In this document: piece after piece, positions 8,625 to 18,272 of the stretch
Numbering within the stretch: the first letter of the stretch is position 1
Layout of the letters: each line of letters opens with the position of its first letter
Assembly (NCBI RefSeq): GCF_003143855.1
Contig: NZ_QFRK01000025.1
Span: 32,743-96,742, forward strand
Origin: Streptomyces sp. NWU339
Lineage (GTDB): Bacteria > Actinomycetota > Actinomycetes > Streptomycetales > Streptomycetaceae
Direction of reading: 5' to 3'
DNA: 64,000 bases
Made by a program: the position numbers and the translations under genes
The notes under the pieces: generated by a model
Databases searched by the model: none
What the model saw: the letters and a program-made list of their open reading frames with translations, nothing else
What the model was told of the DNA's origin: nothing

Positions 8625-8652
8625 TGGCCGCGTGCCCTCGCGCACGCGGCCA
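8625..8652 (+). terminator. hairpin terminator after the chitinase gene
   Basis: An 11-bp perfect inverted repeat (8625-8635 with 8642-8652) and a 6-nt loop lie about 45 bp past the chitinase stop codon and just before the RBS of the next gene. Confidence 0.65.
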
Positions 8653-8676
8653 TCCTTCGGACGAAGGGCACCCACC

Positions 8677-10059
8677 ATGCGCACCCCCCACGCCCTGCTC
8701 GCCCCGGCCGTCACGACCGCCGCGCTGGTCGCGGCGGTCGTGACGCCGACGCCCGCGGCGGGGGCCGACGCGGTCCCACCGCCCGGCACCACCCACTACG
8801 TGCAGAGCGCCGCCACCGGACTCAACGCGGCCGACAGCGCCGGAGCGGTCGAGCAGCACCGGCCGCGCGGCAACGAGGACCGCCAGCAGTGGACGCTGCG
8901 GGTGAACGGTGCCTCGTACCTCCTGGAGAACACCGACACCCCCGGCAGCTGCCTCGGCCGTGGCGGCGACCTGGCCAGGACCGTTCCCTGCGCGAGCGCG
9001 GACGCCGCCTGGGAGATCACTCCCGTCGGTGCCGACCGGTACACCCTCGGCGTCCCCGGCACCGACCGTCGCCTCACCGTCGCCCCCAGACCCGCGGGGG
9101 CCGACCACCCCGCCCGACTCGCCGTCGCCGGCGGCTCCGGGGACCTCGCCCACTGGTATCTCACCCCGGTCGCTCCCGCCACCCGGCCCATGCCGCCCCA
9201 GGACACCCGCACCCTGGACCAGGTCACCTTCCTCACCTCGCACAACGCGTACGCCAACGGGGTCGACGGCGGCTTCGCCCCGCCGTTCGTCAACCTCTTC
9301 CCCAACCAGACGCGCGGCATCGAACGCCAACTCGCCGACGGTGTACGCGGATTCATGCTGGACATCCACCAGACCCCGGACGGCGCGATCCTCTGCCACA
9401 ACAGCTGCACCCTGGTCAGCAGGCCCGTCGCGCTGTGGGTGGACCTCCAGCGCATGGTGGACTTCCTCAAGGCCTACCCCGACCAGGTCGTCACCGTGTT
9501 CCTCGAGGACTACGTCGACCCGGGCGTACTGCGCGCCGAACTCGCCCGCGTCACCGGCCTGTCGGACGTCCTCCACCGGCCGGACCGCACCGGGGTGCGC
9601 GAGAACGGCTGGCCGACGATGGCGGAGCTGACCGCCACCGGGAAGCGGCTGCTGATCTTCAGCGACCACAGCCGCTCCGCCGACCAGGCCGCGGGACTGA
9701 CCCGGGACAGCTTCGGCGTCATGTACCAGCGGGAGTGGACCGTCGAGAACCACTGGTCCATGGGTTCCGGAGTCGGCACCTCCGACTGGTCCTGCTACAG
9801 CCGCTGGTACGACGCCGGCACCGGCATCCCGCTCACCCGCACCGAGCCGGGCTTCCGGCCCCTCTTCGTCATGGACCACTTCCGGGACACCCCGATCGCG
9901 AACACGGCCGGCACGGACAACGCCAAACTCGCCGACCGCGCCCGCCGGTTCTGCCAGCCGGCCGCCCGCAAGAAGCCCAACTTCCTCGCCGTGGACCGCT
10001 ACGACCTCGGTGACCCGGCAGCGGCCGTCGCGGCCCTCAACGCGTACACGTACCCGTAG
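8677..10059 (+). CDS. secreted phosphatidylinositol-specific phospholipase C-like protein with N-terminal ricin-like domain
   Basis: A 460-residue exported protein. ATG 8677 has GAAGGG 8 nt upstream. Residues 1-30 are a signal peptide; 38-165 look like a beta-trefoil/ricin-type binding module (QQWTLRV, SCLGRGGDLARTVPC, AWEITPV repeats). From about 178 comes the PI-PLC X domain with catalytic His189 (TSHNAY) and His241 (ILCHNS) and the RGFMLDIH strand between them. Bacterial enzymes of this type cleave phosphatidylinositol or its glycans without calcium. Substrate is inferred only from family. It has its own terminator-bounded unit. Confidence 0.82.
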   Translation: MRTPHALLAPAVTTAALVAAVVTPTPAAGADAVPPPGTTHYVQSAATGLNAADSAGAVEQHRPRGNEDRQQWTLRVNGASYLLENTDTPGSCLGRGGDLARTVPCASADAAWEITPVGADRYTLGVPGTDRRLTVAPRPAGADHPARLAVAGGSGDLAHWYLTPVAPATRPMPPQDTRTLDQVTFLTSHNAYANGVDGGFAPPFVNLFPNQTRGIERQLADGVRGFMLDIHQTPDGAILCHNSCTLVSRPVALWVDLQRMVDFLKAYPDQVVTVFLEDYVDPGVLRAELARVTGLSDVLHRPDRTGVRENGWPTMAELTATGKRLLIFSDHSRSADQAAGLTRDSFGVMYQREWTVENHWSMGSGVGTSDWSCYSRWYDAGTGIPLTRTEPGFRPLFVMDHFRDTPIANTAGTDNAKLADRARRFCQPAARKKPNFLAVDRYDLGDPAAAVAALNAYTYP

Positions 10060-10089
10060 CCCCGTGCGGGTCCGGCACCGCGAGGCGCC

Positions 10090-10551
10090 CTACACCAGCC
10101 AGATCCCGTCCCGCATGAGATGCCGCTTCGGCATTTCGCGTACCTCGTGCCATGCCTGCACCGCCCGGGGGCGTACCCGGAAGAACGCGTAGACGGCCCG
10201 GTCCGCACGCGGATCCCAGCCGGTCTTCTCCCGGAACGCCTCCGCCGCCACCCGCGGCACCTCCCGCGCGTCGTACGTCTCCACCTCGCCGTCGATCAGG
10301 ACGACGTCCCGCGTGTCGCCGAACGCCAGCCGGGTCCGGCCGCCCTCCCGCAGATTGCGGCCGGTGGGGTTGGCCGGCCGGGTCGCCAGCCAAACGGCCT
10401 CGCCGTCCCACACGAACCACAGCGGCACCAGGCAGGGCAGTCCCTCGGCATCCGTCGAGGCCACCCATATGTCCATCTCCCGCTCCAGCCGGTCCAGGAC
10501 ATCCCTTCTGCGCTGCTCCCGACTCCGCTGCGGTAACTCGGTGATCTTCAT
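10090..10551 (-). CDS. pyridoxamine 5'-phosphate oxidase-fold flavin/F420-binding protein
   Basis: A 153-residue cytoplasmic protein of the split-barrel flavin-binding fold (PNPOx-like). Start at MKITELPQRS (10551); longer in-frame starts add unrelated Pro/Arg-rich sequence. The segment GLPCLVPLWFVWDGEAVWLATRP followed by NLREGGRTRLAFG is typical of the general FMN/F420-dependent oxidoreductase branch of the fold, and the C-terminal VYAFFRVRPRAVQAWHEV helix closes the barrel. Substrate is unknown. It converges on the PI-PLC gene and diverges from adenosine deaminase. Confidence 0.82.
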   Translation of the reverse strand: MKITELPQRSREQRRRDVLDRLEREMDIWVASTDAEGLPCLVPLWFVWDGEAVWLATRPANPTGRNLREGGRTRLAFGDTRDVVLIDGEVETYDAREVPRVAAEAFREKTGWDPRADRAVYAFFRVRPRAVQAWHEVREMPKRHLMRDGIWLV

Positions 10552-10742
10552 ACACGGACGGTAGCCGGGCGACCCGCCCGGGCGCTTCGGTCTTCCGTCG
10601 TAGGCCCTCGGGACCAGGTCCGGGGCGCCGCCGGGAGCGGGACTGGCGCGCATTGACGTTTTACGTATAACCTCTGCGATCGATCCCACCCCGCCGGGTG
10701 ACTCCGCACTTCACCACAGAACCACTGAGGAACGCATCGCCC

Positions 10743-11822
10743 ATGACCACGTCCCGCCTCGACACCGCCACCCTCCGCCGGCTGCCCAAGGCCGTACTGC
10801 ACGACCACCTCGACGGCGCCCTGCGCCCCGCCACCCTGGTGGAGCTGGCGGACACGGTCGGCCACACCCTGCCCACCACCGACGCCGACGAGCTCGCCGC
10901 CTGGTACGTCGAGGCCGCCGGCTCCGGTGACCTGGTGCGTTACATAGCCACCTTCGAGCACACCCTCGCCGTCATGCAGAGCCGCGAGGGCCTGCTGCGC
11001 ACCGCCGAGGAGTACGTGCTCGACCTCGCCGCCGACGGTGTCGTCTACGGCGAGGTCCGCTACGCCCCCGAGCTGATGACCAAGGGCGGGCTGACCCTGC
11101 CCGAGGTGGTCGAGGCCGTGCAGGAGGGGCTCGCCGCCGGCATGGCCAAGGCCGCCGCCGGGGGGACGCCGGTGCGGGTCGGGACGCTGCTGTGCGGCAT
11201 GCGGATGTTCGACCGGACGCGGGAGATCGCCGATCTGGTGGTGGCGTTCCGGGACGCGGGCGTCGTCGGCTTCGACATCGCCGGCGCCGAGGACGGCTTC
11301 CCCGCCGCCGACCACCTGGACGCCTTCGAGCACCTGCGCCGCGAGAGCGTGCCGTTCACCATCCACGCCGGCGAGGCCCACGGCCTGCCCAGCATCCACC
11401 AGGCCCTCCAGGTGTGCGGCGCGCAGCGTCTCGGCCACGGTGTGCGGATCACCGAGGACATCCCCGACCTCGCGGCCGGCAAGCTCGGCCGACTCGCGGG
11501 CTGGGTCCGTGACCGCCGGGTCGCGCTGGAGATGTGCCCCACCTCCAACATCCAGACCGGCGCCGCCGACTCGATCGCCACGCACCCCATCACCGCGCTG
11601 AAGGACCTCGGCTTCCGGGTCACCCTCAACACCGACAACCGGCTGGTGTCCGGCACCACCATGACCCGCGAGATGTCCCTGCTGGTGGAGCAGGCGGGAT
11701 GGACGGCCCGGGACCTGCGGACCGTCACGGTCAACGCCGTCAAGAGCGCGTTCCTCCCGTTCGACGAGCGCAACGCCCTCCTGAGGGACGTGGTGCTGCC
11801 CGGCTACGAGTCCGTGCTCTGA
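10743..11822 (+). CDS. add: adenosine deaminase
   Basis: A 359-residue metal-dependent amidohydrolase converting adenosine to inosine in purine salvage. Start MTTSRLDTAT (10743) fits family length. Metal ligands and catalytic residues are visible: His20 and His22 in LHDHLDG, His208 and Glu211 in HAGEAHG, His232 in GHGVRI, and Asp298 in LNTDNR; CPTSN at 265-269 is the usual substrate-side motif. HDH replaces the more common HVH without loss of ligands. Its last 19 bp overlap the end of the convergent DinB gene. Confidence 0.93.
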   Translation: MTTSRLDTATLRRLPKAVLHDHLDGALRPATLVELADTVGHTLPTTDADELAAWYVEAAGSGDLVRYIATFEHTLAVMQSREGLLRTAEEYVLDLAADGVVYGEVRYAPELMTKGGLTLPEVVEAVQEGLAAGMAKAAAGGTPVRVGTLLCGMRMFDRTREIADLVVAFRDAGVVGFDIAGAEDGFPAADHLDAFEHLRRESVPFTIHAGEAHGLPSIHQALQVCGAQRLGHGVRITEDIPDLAAGKLGRLAGWVRDRRVALEMCPTSNIQTGAADSIATHPITALKDLGFRVTLNTDNRLVSGTTMTREMSLLVEQAGWTARDLRTVTVNAVKSAFLPFDERNALLRDVVLPGYESVL

Positions 11823-12319
11823 AGGAGCCCGCGCACATAGGCCGCCTGTCCGGCGTGCTGGAGGTCGTCGGACAGGACGCTGACCAGCCGCACCCCGAGG
11901 CTCACCGGTGGGTCCCAGCGCTCGTCCACGATGCGCTCCAGGTCCTTGGCCCGCAGTGCGCGCAGCGCCTCCAGGCTCTGCGCGTGCACCGCGTCGTGAT
12001 AGCCGGTCAGCAGGTCGGCCGAGTCGACCCGCACCTCGGCGACCCGCGCCGGGGTGTGGCCGTACCCGGTGTCACGGCGGGGCAGACCGAGCGCGAACCG
12101 CTTCTCGAAGTCCTGGGCGAGCCACACCTGGTCGAGCCCGAAGGCGTCCGCGACGTGGTCGTCCTGGATCCGGGTGAGGTGCCAGACCAGCCAGGCGATG
12201 GAGTTGGTGCCGGGCGCGGGCCGGGCGTTGAGGACGTCGGGGCCGAGCCCGGCCACCGCGGCGTGGACTTCTTCGCGGATCCTGCCGAAGCCGTCGATGA
12301 GGATGTCCTTGGCATGCAT
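11804..12319 (-). CDS. DinB/mycothiol-dependent-type four-helix protein (DUF664)
   Basis: A 171-residue four-helix-bundle protein starting MHAKDILIDG (an ATG six codons upstream is possible). The metal-binding His pattern of the DinB/YfiT superfamily is present: NSIAWLVWHLTRIQDDH supplies two histidines and SDDLQHAGQAAYVRG the third. Actinobacterial members include mycothiol S-transferases, and that activity is possible here but not shown. The 3' end overlaps add by 19 bp in convergent orientation. Confidence 0.82.
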   Translation of the reverse strand: MHAKDILIDGFGRIREEVHAAVAGLGPDVLNARPAPGTNSIAWLVWHLTRIQDDHVADAFGLDQVWLAQDFEKRFALGLPRRDTGYGHTPARVAEVRVDSADLLTGYHDAVHAQSLEALRALRAKDLERIVDERWDPPVSLGVRLVSVLSDDLQHAGQAAYVRGLLQSTDS

Positions 12320-12383
12320 GGGTCCACCCTCGCGCATCCCGCCCCCGCCCGCGCCCCGTTCCCTCGATGGGGGGCGGCCGCGT

Positions 12384-13268
12384 TCACGCGTCCGCGTCGT
12401 CCAGCAGGGCCATCAGCGCCCGCGCGGCGGGGCTGGTGGCCGCCGTCGGCGGGAGCAGCGCCACGGTCTCGTACACCGGCTCACCGGTGTCCTTGAGCGG
12501 CAGCGCGGTCAGCGCCTCACGCTTGTGCCGGAAGTGCTGGGGGACGACGGCGATGCCGAGGCTCTCGTCGACCAGGTCCAGGAGGCTGTGCACGTCGTTC
12601 ACCTCCAGTGCGACCGTGCGCCGTACCCCCGCGGTGGCGAACGCGGTGTCGGTGGCCCGGCGCGGCCCCCAGTCGGGATGGAAGTCCACGAACACCTCGC
12701 CGCCCAGGTCGTGCGGGGTCAGCGGCGCACCGGCCCGCGCGAGCCGGTGCTCGGGATGGCACAGCACGGTCATCGGCTCACCGGCCAGCGTCACCGGCCG
12801 CAGCTGGTCCGGGTCCGCCTGGGTCCGGTAGGCGAAGGCCAGGTCGAGGCGTCCCGCCGCGACCTCCTCGGCCAGTGCCGCCGAGCCCCCCTGCCGCAGC
12901 CGGATCTCCACGTCCGGATGGCGCCGCCGGAACGCGGCCAGCAGCTTCGCCACGTGCACCCCGGCGATGCACTGCTCGGTGCCCACCGCGAGCGTGCCGC
13001 GCAGCACGCCCTGCACCGCGGCCACCGCCTCGTGCGCGGCCCGCACCTGGGCCAGGACGCGCTCGGCCTCCACCAGCAGGGCCCGTCCGGCCTCCGTCAG
13101 CGTCACCCTCCGGGTCGTCCGTACGAACAACGGGGTCTGCAGCTCGCGCTCCAGTGCGCGGATCGACGCCGACAGGCCCGACTGGGAGACCAGCAGCCGC
13201 TCCGCCGCCCGGGTGAAGTGCTGCTCCTCGGCGACGGCGACGAAATGCTGGAGGTGGCGCAGTTCCAT
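12384..13268 (-). CDS. LysR-family transcriptional regulator
   Basis: A 294-residue LysR regulator. Winged helix-turn-helix at residues about 1-60 (MELRHLQHFVAVAEEQHF, then RLLVSQSGLSASIRALE), then the periplasmic-binding-protein-like effector domain from about 90. It is divergently transcribed from an aldo/keto reductase gene across a 126-bp spacer. That arrangement, typical for LysR autoregulation, makes the reductase the likely target. Effector unknown. Confidence 0.9.
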   Translation of the reverse strand: MELRHLQHFVAVAEEQHFTRAAERLLVSQSGLSASIRALERELQTPLFVRTTRRVTLTEAGRALLVEAERVLAQVRAAHEAVAAVQGVLRGTLAVGTEQCIAGVHVAKLLAAFRRRHPDVEIRLRQGGSAALAEEVAAGRLDLAFAYRTQADPDQLRPVTLAGEPMTVLCHPEHRLARAGAPLTPHDLGGEVFVDFHPDWGPRRATDTAFATAGVRRTVALEVNDVHSLLDLVDESLGIAVVPQHFRHKREALTALPLKDTGEPVYETVALLPPTAATSPAARALMALLDDADA

Positions 13269-13288
13269 GATTGAGAAGCGTATCCGCT

Positions 13289-13304
13289 GAATTCCATCGG
13301 ATTC
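13289..13304. promoter_or_regulatory. candidate LysR operator in the divergent spacer
   Basis: GAATTCCATCGGATTC is a 16-bp imperfect dyad (12 of 16 positions symmetrical) located 20 bp upstream of the regulator start and about 90 bp upstream of the reductase start. The position suits an autoregulatory LysR recognition site. Confidence 0.4.
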
Positions 13305-13394
13305 TTCTGTTGGACCGCTGCCCGCGGTGCGCGCCAGAGTGGAGCCACGGTTCGACGGAACCGGACACCCGTGTGCCAACCCCCTGGAGTCGTG

Positions 13395-14387
<993 letters not shown>

Positions 14388-14410
14388 GCCCCTCACCCGG
14401 GCAGGCCGCC

Positions 14411-14452
14411 CACCCGGCCGCGTCGTGGTCCTCAGCACGACGCGGCCGGGTG
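14411..14452 (+). terminator. hairpin terminator after the aldo/keto reductase
   Basis: A perfect 17-bp inverted repeat (14411-14427 with 14436-14452) and an 8-nt loop lie 24 bp past the stop codon. Confidence 0.8.
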
Positions 14453-14674
14453 CGGCGTCGTACTTCCGGTCACCCTGCGCGCCGCATTCCGGCCAACGGG
14501 AGGGGCGAATATGCCAGGAGAGTGGCCGGAAAGGCATGGTGACAGTGATTCAGTGGTGAACATACTCGACAACGAGAGCGCTTCACCCCGCGCGACGGCG
14601 CCCTCACGCACAGCACGCGACCCACCGGAGAGCGAGCGCGGTCGGCCGCCGGGCAACGCAACGGGGGGAGAATC

Positions 14675-15085
14675 GTGCACGACGAGTTCCTGTGCCACGT
14701 CACGGCGTACGGGGTCTGCGACGGCCGGCGCATCGGCGTACCCCTCGGGACCTACCGCGCGCCCACCCTGGCCCTGGCCCTCTGGTGGCTGCGCGATCGC
14801 GCCTCGTGGATCGCCGAGCGCCTCGACCCGCAGCCCGAGGCCGAGCACTTACCTCCGGGCGCGCTCGTCCCCGTCGCGGACGGCGTGCCCGACGTACCCG
14901 CCGTGCTGCGTGCCTGGTGCGGTGACGCCGCCCGGCAGGAGGAGACGGCGGAGGCGCTGGCCGCCGGACAGCTGGTGCGCCTCGCCACCGGCGACGACAC
15001 CACCGAGTACGAACTGCTGGCCGAATCCGTGGACGCCCTGCGGATGCAGCGCGCCGCCCCGGTGCTGGGCGTCCCGGTCGCCTGA
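14675..15085 (+). CDS. hypothetical protein
   Basis: A 136-residue protein of unknown function. GTG 14675 is preceded by GGGGGAG at good spacing. It is rich in Ala/Leu/Asp with no signal peptide or membrane span; notable stretches are YGVCDGRRIGVPLGTYRAPT near the N-terminus and LWWLRDRASWIAERL. The upstream region from 14453 holds no other gene. Its stop codon overlaps the beginning of the FHA-like open frame, but that frame lacks a start codon, so coupling is not implied. Confidence 0.65.
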   Translation: MHDEFLCHVTAYGVCDGRRIGVPLGTYRAPTLALALWWLRDRASWIAERLDPQPEAEHLPPGALVPVADGVPDVPAVLRAWCGDAARQEETAEALAAGQLVRLATGDDTTEYELLAESVDALRMQRAAPVLGVPVA

Positions 15086-15440
15086 CCGTCCCGTCCCCAC
15101 AGCCCACCACCGTACGTCCGCTGTCCACCCGCGGCGTCCGCACCGGCCGCGCCGCCGATCACGACCTCGTCATCGACGACCTCGTGGTCTCCCGCCGACA
15201 CGCCGAACCACGGGTGCTGCCCGACGGGACGCACGAGATCGCCGACCTCGGCAGCCACAACGGCGCGTACCTCAACGGCCGTCCCGTCACCCGCGCCCCG
15301 GTCGGCCCCGGCGGCATCGCCGGCATCGGTCACTCCGCGTGCTGCCTCGTCGGCGACGAACTCCAGGAGTACGCCGACACCGGCGAGATCTCCCTCGACC
15401 TGCAGGACCTCACCGTCGCCGTGGACCGCGGACGTAGAAC
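15082..15440 (+). pseudogene. orphan FHA domain: remnant of an FHA-ABC transporter ATP-binding protein
   Basis: In one frame the sequence reads from VRPLSTRGVRTGRAADHDLV, through VVSRRHAEPRVLPDGTHEIA and DLGSHNGAYLNGRPV, to CCLVGDELQEYADTGEISLD and then LQDLTVAVDRG. This is the FHA domain and first strand of the ATPase of the Streptomyces FHA/ABC-transporter fusion proteins. There is no ATG/GTG/TTG in frame before GTG 15184 (inside the FHA fold), and after VDRG the frame runs into the antisense of the next gene with no Walker A. Both ends are missing, so it is most likely a relic of a larger gene. Confidence 0.6.
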
Positions 15441-15466
15441 ACCCGGCAGCGGTCCGGCAGGTCCCG

Positions 15467-16714
15467 TCAGCGCCGCCTCCCCCGCGCCAGCAGCGCGCCC
15501 GCGAAACCGGCGACCAGGCCCCACAGGAGGGCCAGACCCAGCGCGCCCGCCAGACGCGGTTCGAGCAGCACCTGACCGGAGAGCCCGGTGCCGAGGTCGC
15601 CGATGCCGAGCACGGAGAGGCCGAGCCGGGCGGAGATCCGGCCGACCAGGCAGATCATCAGAACCGTCAGCGCGAGCGCCACCGCCAGGTGCACGGCGTG
15701 CTGCCAGACCCGGACCCGGGCCGGTGACAGGGCCGCCATCACGAACGCGACGGCCAGCAGCAGCACCGCGTCGGCCACCAGCAGCCACCACACTCTGCCG
15801 TCGTGCTCGGCGAGCGTGCTCAGGTTCAGCGCCGAGACGTCCTCGGTGCGCAGCACCTCGTCGAGCACGTGCGGCATGGGCAGCCCGAAGGGCCCCTGCA
15901 CCCTGCCGTCCCAGGTGGCGCCGAGCCCGATGGTCAGCGCGAGCCAGGTCACGTTGGGCAGACCCAGCAGGATCACGGCGAACGTCTCCGCCGGGTGCCC
16001 CCGCGTCGCGGCGACGACCAGCGCGATCACGGCACCGATGACGACGAAGGCGAGCAGCAGCCGCAGCATCGCGCGCGCCGCGGGCCGCACCGCCGTCTGG
16101 AACCGGAGCAGCCGGCCCGGCAGTGGAGCACCCCGCGACACCAGCAGGGCCAGCACCAGCACACCCGCCAGCCAGAGCAGGCCGACGAGGACGGTCGGCG
16201 GCACCTCGGCGGCGAAACCGACCTTGGGGGAAATCCCCAACAGATCCCTGAGATCGTTCAGGAGCCCGCCCCTGAGCGAGACCTCGAAGGTGTGCCGGGC
16301 GGCGAACGCCAGCCCGAGCAGGGCGAGCAGCCACAGGGCGGCGATCCGCGCGGCCCACCCGATCAGCTCGGGCGCCCCGGCGACGGCCCGGTGGCGCAAC
16401 GGGTGCAGAAAGCCCCGGCCGATGAGCAGGGCCCCGGTGAGCGTGACGGACAGCGGCATGACCGTCAGGCCGCCCTCCGCGCCGGCCAGCTCGCCCGCGT
16501 CCCCGGACAGCCTCACCGAGCCGCCCACGGCGGTGACCACCGTCGCCGCGACCACCTTGGGGAAGGAACCGTCGGGGAGGTTCGTGGCACCGGCCGCCCA
16601 CAGCCCGAGCGCGGCCACGACGCCCATGGCGAGCAGCCCGCCCACCACCGTGACCAGGGCCTGCGCCCAGCCGTGGCGGGCGGTCACCCGGTCGGAGACG
16701 GTACGTGAGCTCAC
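15467..16714 (-). CDS. streptophobe family integral membrane protein
   Basis: A 415-residue, very hydrophobic protein with about 10 predicted membrane spans and a short cytoplasmic N-terminus (MSSRTVSDRVTARHGW). Landmarks are WAAGATNLPDGSFP with GG near residue 40-52, GLPNVTWLALTIGLGATWDG in the middle and a Gly/Ala-rich last helix ending ARGRRR. It fits the Streptomyces-restricted streptophobe family, whose function is unknown. Its 3' end abuts the FHA remnant, possibly marking the edge of the deletion that removed the transporter. Confidence 0.75.
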   Translation of the reverse strand: MSSRTVSDRVTARHGWAQALVTVVGGLLAMGVVAALGLWAAGATNLPDGSFPKVVAATVVTAVGGSVRLSGDAGELAGAEGGLTVMPLSVTLTGALLIGRGFLHPLRHRAVAGAPELIGWAARIAALWLLALLGLAFAARHTFEVSLRGGLLNDLRDLLGISPKVGFAAEVPPTVLVGLLWLAGVLVLALLVSRGAPLPGRLLRFQTAVRPAARAMLRLLLAFVVIGAVIALVVAATRGHPAETFAVILLGLPNVTWLALTIGLGATWDGRVQGPFGLPMPHVLDEVLRTEDVSALNLSTLAEHDGRVWWLLVADAVLLLAVAFVMAALSPARVRVWQHAVHLAVALALTVLMICLVGRISARLGLSVLGIGDLGTGLSGQVLLEPRLAGALGLALLWGLVAGFAGALLARGRRR

Positions 16715-17071
16715 CCCTGCACGCTAAGCGGGCTTTTGCACCGGGCGCCTGTCGGAAAGGTCCGTCCGCGTCGGCTTGCGACCGGTGCGCCACCGGAGCA
16801 CACAACGAACGGGTGACGGAAGCGGTGGCGTGTATCCGCAGGAACCCGCGGAAACAGTCGGCAGAGGCCTGATGCCGGTGCGACGTGTGACTGTCGCGGA
16901 CCAGCCGCGCGGGAAGAGGGGCTCGTGAGCGCCGAACCACCGTCCTCCGGCCGGCCCACCGGTCCTCCCTCCGGGCCGTTGTCGGGCTCCTCCCGGCCGA
17001 CCGCCCTCAGGGCCGCCCCCGCCACCGACGCTGCCGACGTCGCGAGCGGCGTCGCTCAGCCGGTCGCCTGG
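16715..17071. other. intergenic stretch with no convincing gene
   Basis: The only candidate is a GTG at 16925 behind AGAGGGG, opening a Pro/Ser/Ala-rich frame that runs antisense into the PRC-barrel gene and resembles no family. The stretch probably contains the streptophobe promoter and the 3' flank of the PRC pair. Confidence 0.5.
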
Positions 17072-17521
17072 TCAGTCGTGCGGTGCCGGTGTTCCGAGCC
17101 CCGTACCCCGAGCGCGGATCACCAGGGCGTAATCGCCCAGCCCCAGGAAGTGGTCGGCCGGGAGTTCGCCGCGCGTGGTGAGGACCGCCTCGATGCGGGC
17201 GGTGAGCGGATCGAAGGCCGCGTCGAGCACGGTGCCGCGCTCCTCGCCCTCCTCGGTGAGGACCCTGCTGCCGAGCAGATCGTGATGCGGTGGGGACTCG
17301 GCCGAGGCGGAGGAGGGCGGGAGGGCGATCAGCATGTCCGGACCGGCGGCGTCCACGTCGTCCCAGGCCAGCAGGGTCTCCCTGCGCAGGCGCCCGCTCC
17401 GTATCCGCACGTGGGTGACCGTGCCGGACGCCGCGTCGACCGTCAGCGCCCGCACGACGCCGAGCCGTTGCCCGTCCCCCGGGGTCAGCACCGGCAGCCC
17501 TCGCACCCGGGAGAACAGCAT
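17072..17521 (-). CDS. PRC-barrel domain protein, second gene of a coupled pair
   Basis: A 149-residue protein made of two PRC-barrel-like halves: residues about 1-75 (RVRGLPVLTPGDGQRLGVV, VTHVRIRSG) and 85-140 (LLGSRVLTEEGEERGTVLDA, ALVIRARG). PRC barrels bind RNA (RimM) or proteins, and stand-alone actinobacterial versions are often found near stress genes, role unknown. Its ATG overlaps the TGA of the upstream gene by one base (17521), so translation is coupled. Confidence 0.75.
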   Translation of the reverse strand: MLFSRVRGLPVLTPGDGQRLGVVRALTVDAASGTVTHVRIRSGRLRRETLLAWDDVDAAGPDMLIALPPSSASAESPPHHDLLGSRVLTEEGEERGTVLDAAFDPLTARIEAVLTTRGELPADHFLGLGDYALVIRARGTGLGTPAPHD

Positions 17522-18111
17522 CACGGCAGCGCGCCCGTCCGCCGGGCGTGGAACGCGCCGACCCGCGCCACGAAGTCCGACAGGTCGTCGGTGACGTAGG
17601 TGGTGGCTTGCGTGGGGATGACCAGCGACCGGCCGGAGACGGAGACGGACACCGCCTCGTCCCACGGCACGTACACCCGGTGCCGGCGGTGTCTCGAGCC
17701 CGGCACCGACTCCCGGTGCGCGGCGAGCCGGAAGGCGACGATCCGGCCACTGGTGCCGCCCTCGACCAGGACGTCGAGCACCGTGCCGACCGCGTCGCCC
17801 TCGTCGGTGAGGACCTGCGCGCTGAGCAGCCGCCCGTGCAGGGCGTCGCGGCGAGCCACCGACAGGGGCACGTCGCACAGTGCCCTCCCGTCGCGGACCA
17901 TGACCGCGTGCCGGCCGAGGGAGTGCACCGCCGGCCAGGGCAGGTCCCGGGGCAGGGGGCCCGACAGCAGAGTGCGGCCGGTGAGCGTGAAGCCGGTGAC
18001 GCGCCCGGCCGTGGCGTCGAGGACCGTGTCCTTGACGTGGGCCACCGCATCGCCGCCCAGCGTCACCACGGGCAGCGTCCGCAGGCACCGCACCGCCAAC
18101 AGTTCGTTCAT
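17521..18111 (-). CDS. PRC-barrel domain protein, first gene of a coupled pair
   Basis: A 196-residue protein starting MNELLAVRCL at 18111, preceded by GGAAGGGCGAGCC as RBS. It has two PRC-barrel-like halves (about 5-80 and 95-165: LLSAQVLTDEGDAVGTVLD, RIVAFRLAAH) plus a C-terminal helix. It is paralogous to the downstream gene, so the two together carry four repeats. It is divergent from the anti-sigma-type ATPase gene. Confidence 0.75.
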   Translation of the reverse strand: MNELLAVRCLRTLPVVTLGGDAVAHVKDTVLDATAGRVTGFTLTGRTLLSGPLPRDLPWPAVHSLGRHAVMVRDGRALCDVPLSVARRDALHGRLLSAQVLTDEGDAVGTVLDVLVEGGTSGRIVAFRLAAHRESVPGSRHRRHRVYVPWDEAVSVSVSGRSLVIPTQATTYVTDDLSDFVARVGAFHARRTGALP

Positions 18112-18197
18112 GGCTCGCCCTTCCCACCGGAGGCGGCCCCACTCCGCCCCCGCTTGTCCGGGTGCCCGCCGTGTGGCATGACGAACACCGATCGGGG

Positions 18198-18222
18198 GAC
18201 TGCGCCGCCCGACCCGGGGTAG
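18198..18222 (+). promoter_or_regulatory. candidate stress-sigma promoter for the 18.3-kb ATPase gene
   Basis: GACT, 15-bp spacer, GGGTAG. This fits GNNT-N14-16-GGGTA(Y) of SigB/SigH-type Streptomyces promoters except for the last base. The -10 ends 50 bp before the ATG. Confidence 0.5.
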
Positions 18223-18272
18223 GTGCACCGGTGCAGATCGTCCGGCCAGTCCGGCTTTCCAGAGAGAAACGC

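Noticed and set aside
16925..17060. GTG start behind AGAGGGG opening a Pro/Ser-rich frame.
   Set aside because: It runs into the antisense of the PRC-barrel gene without a stop and matches no family.
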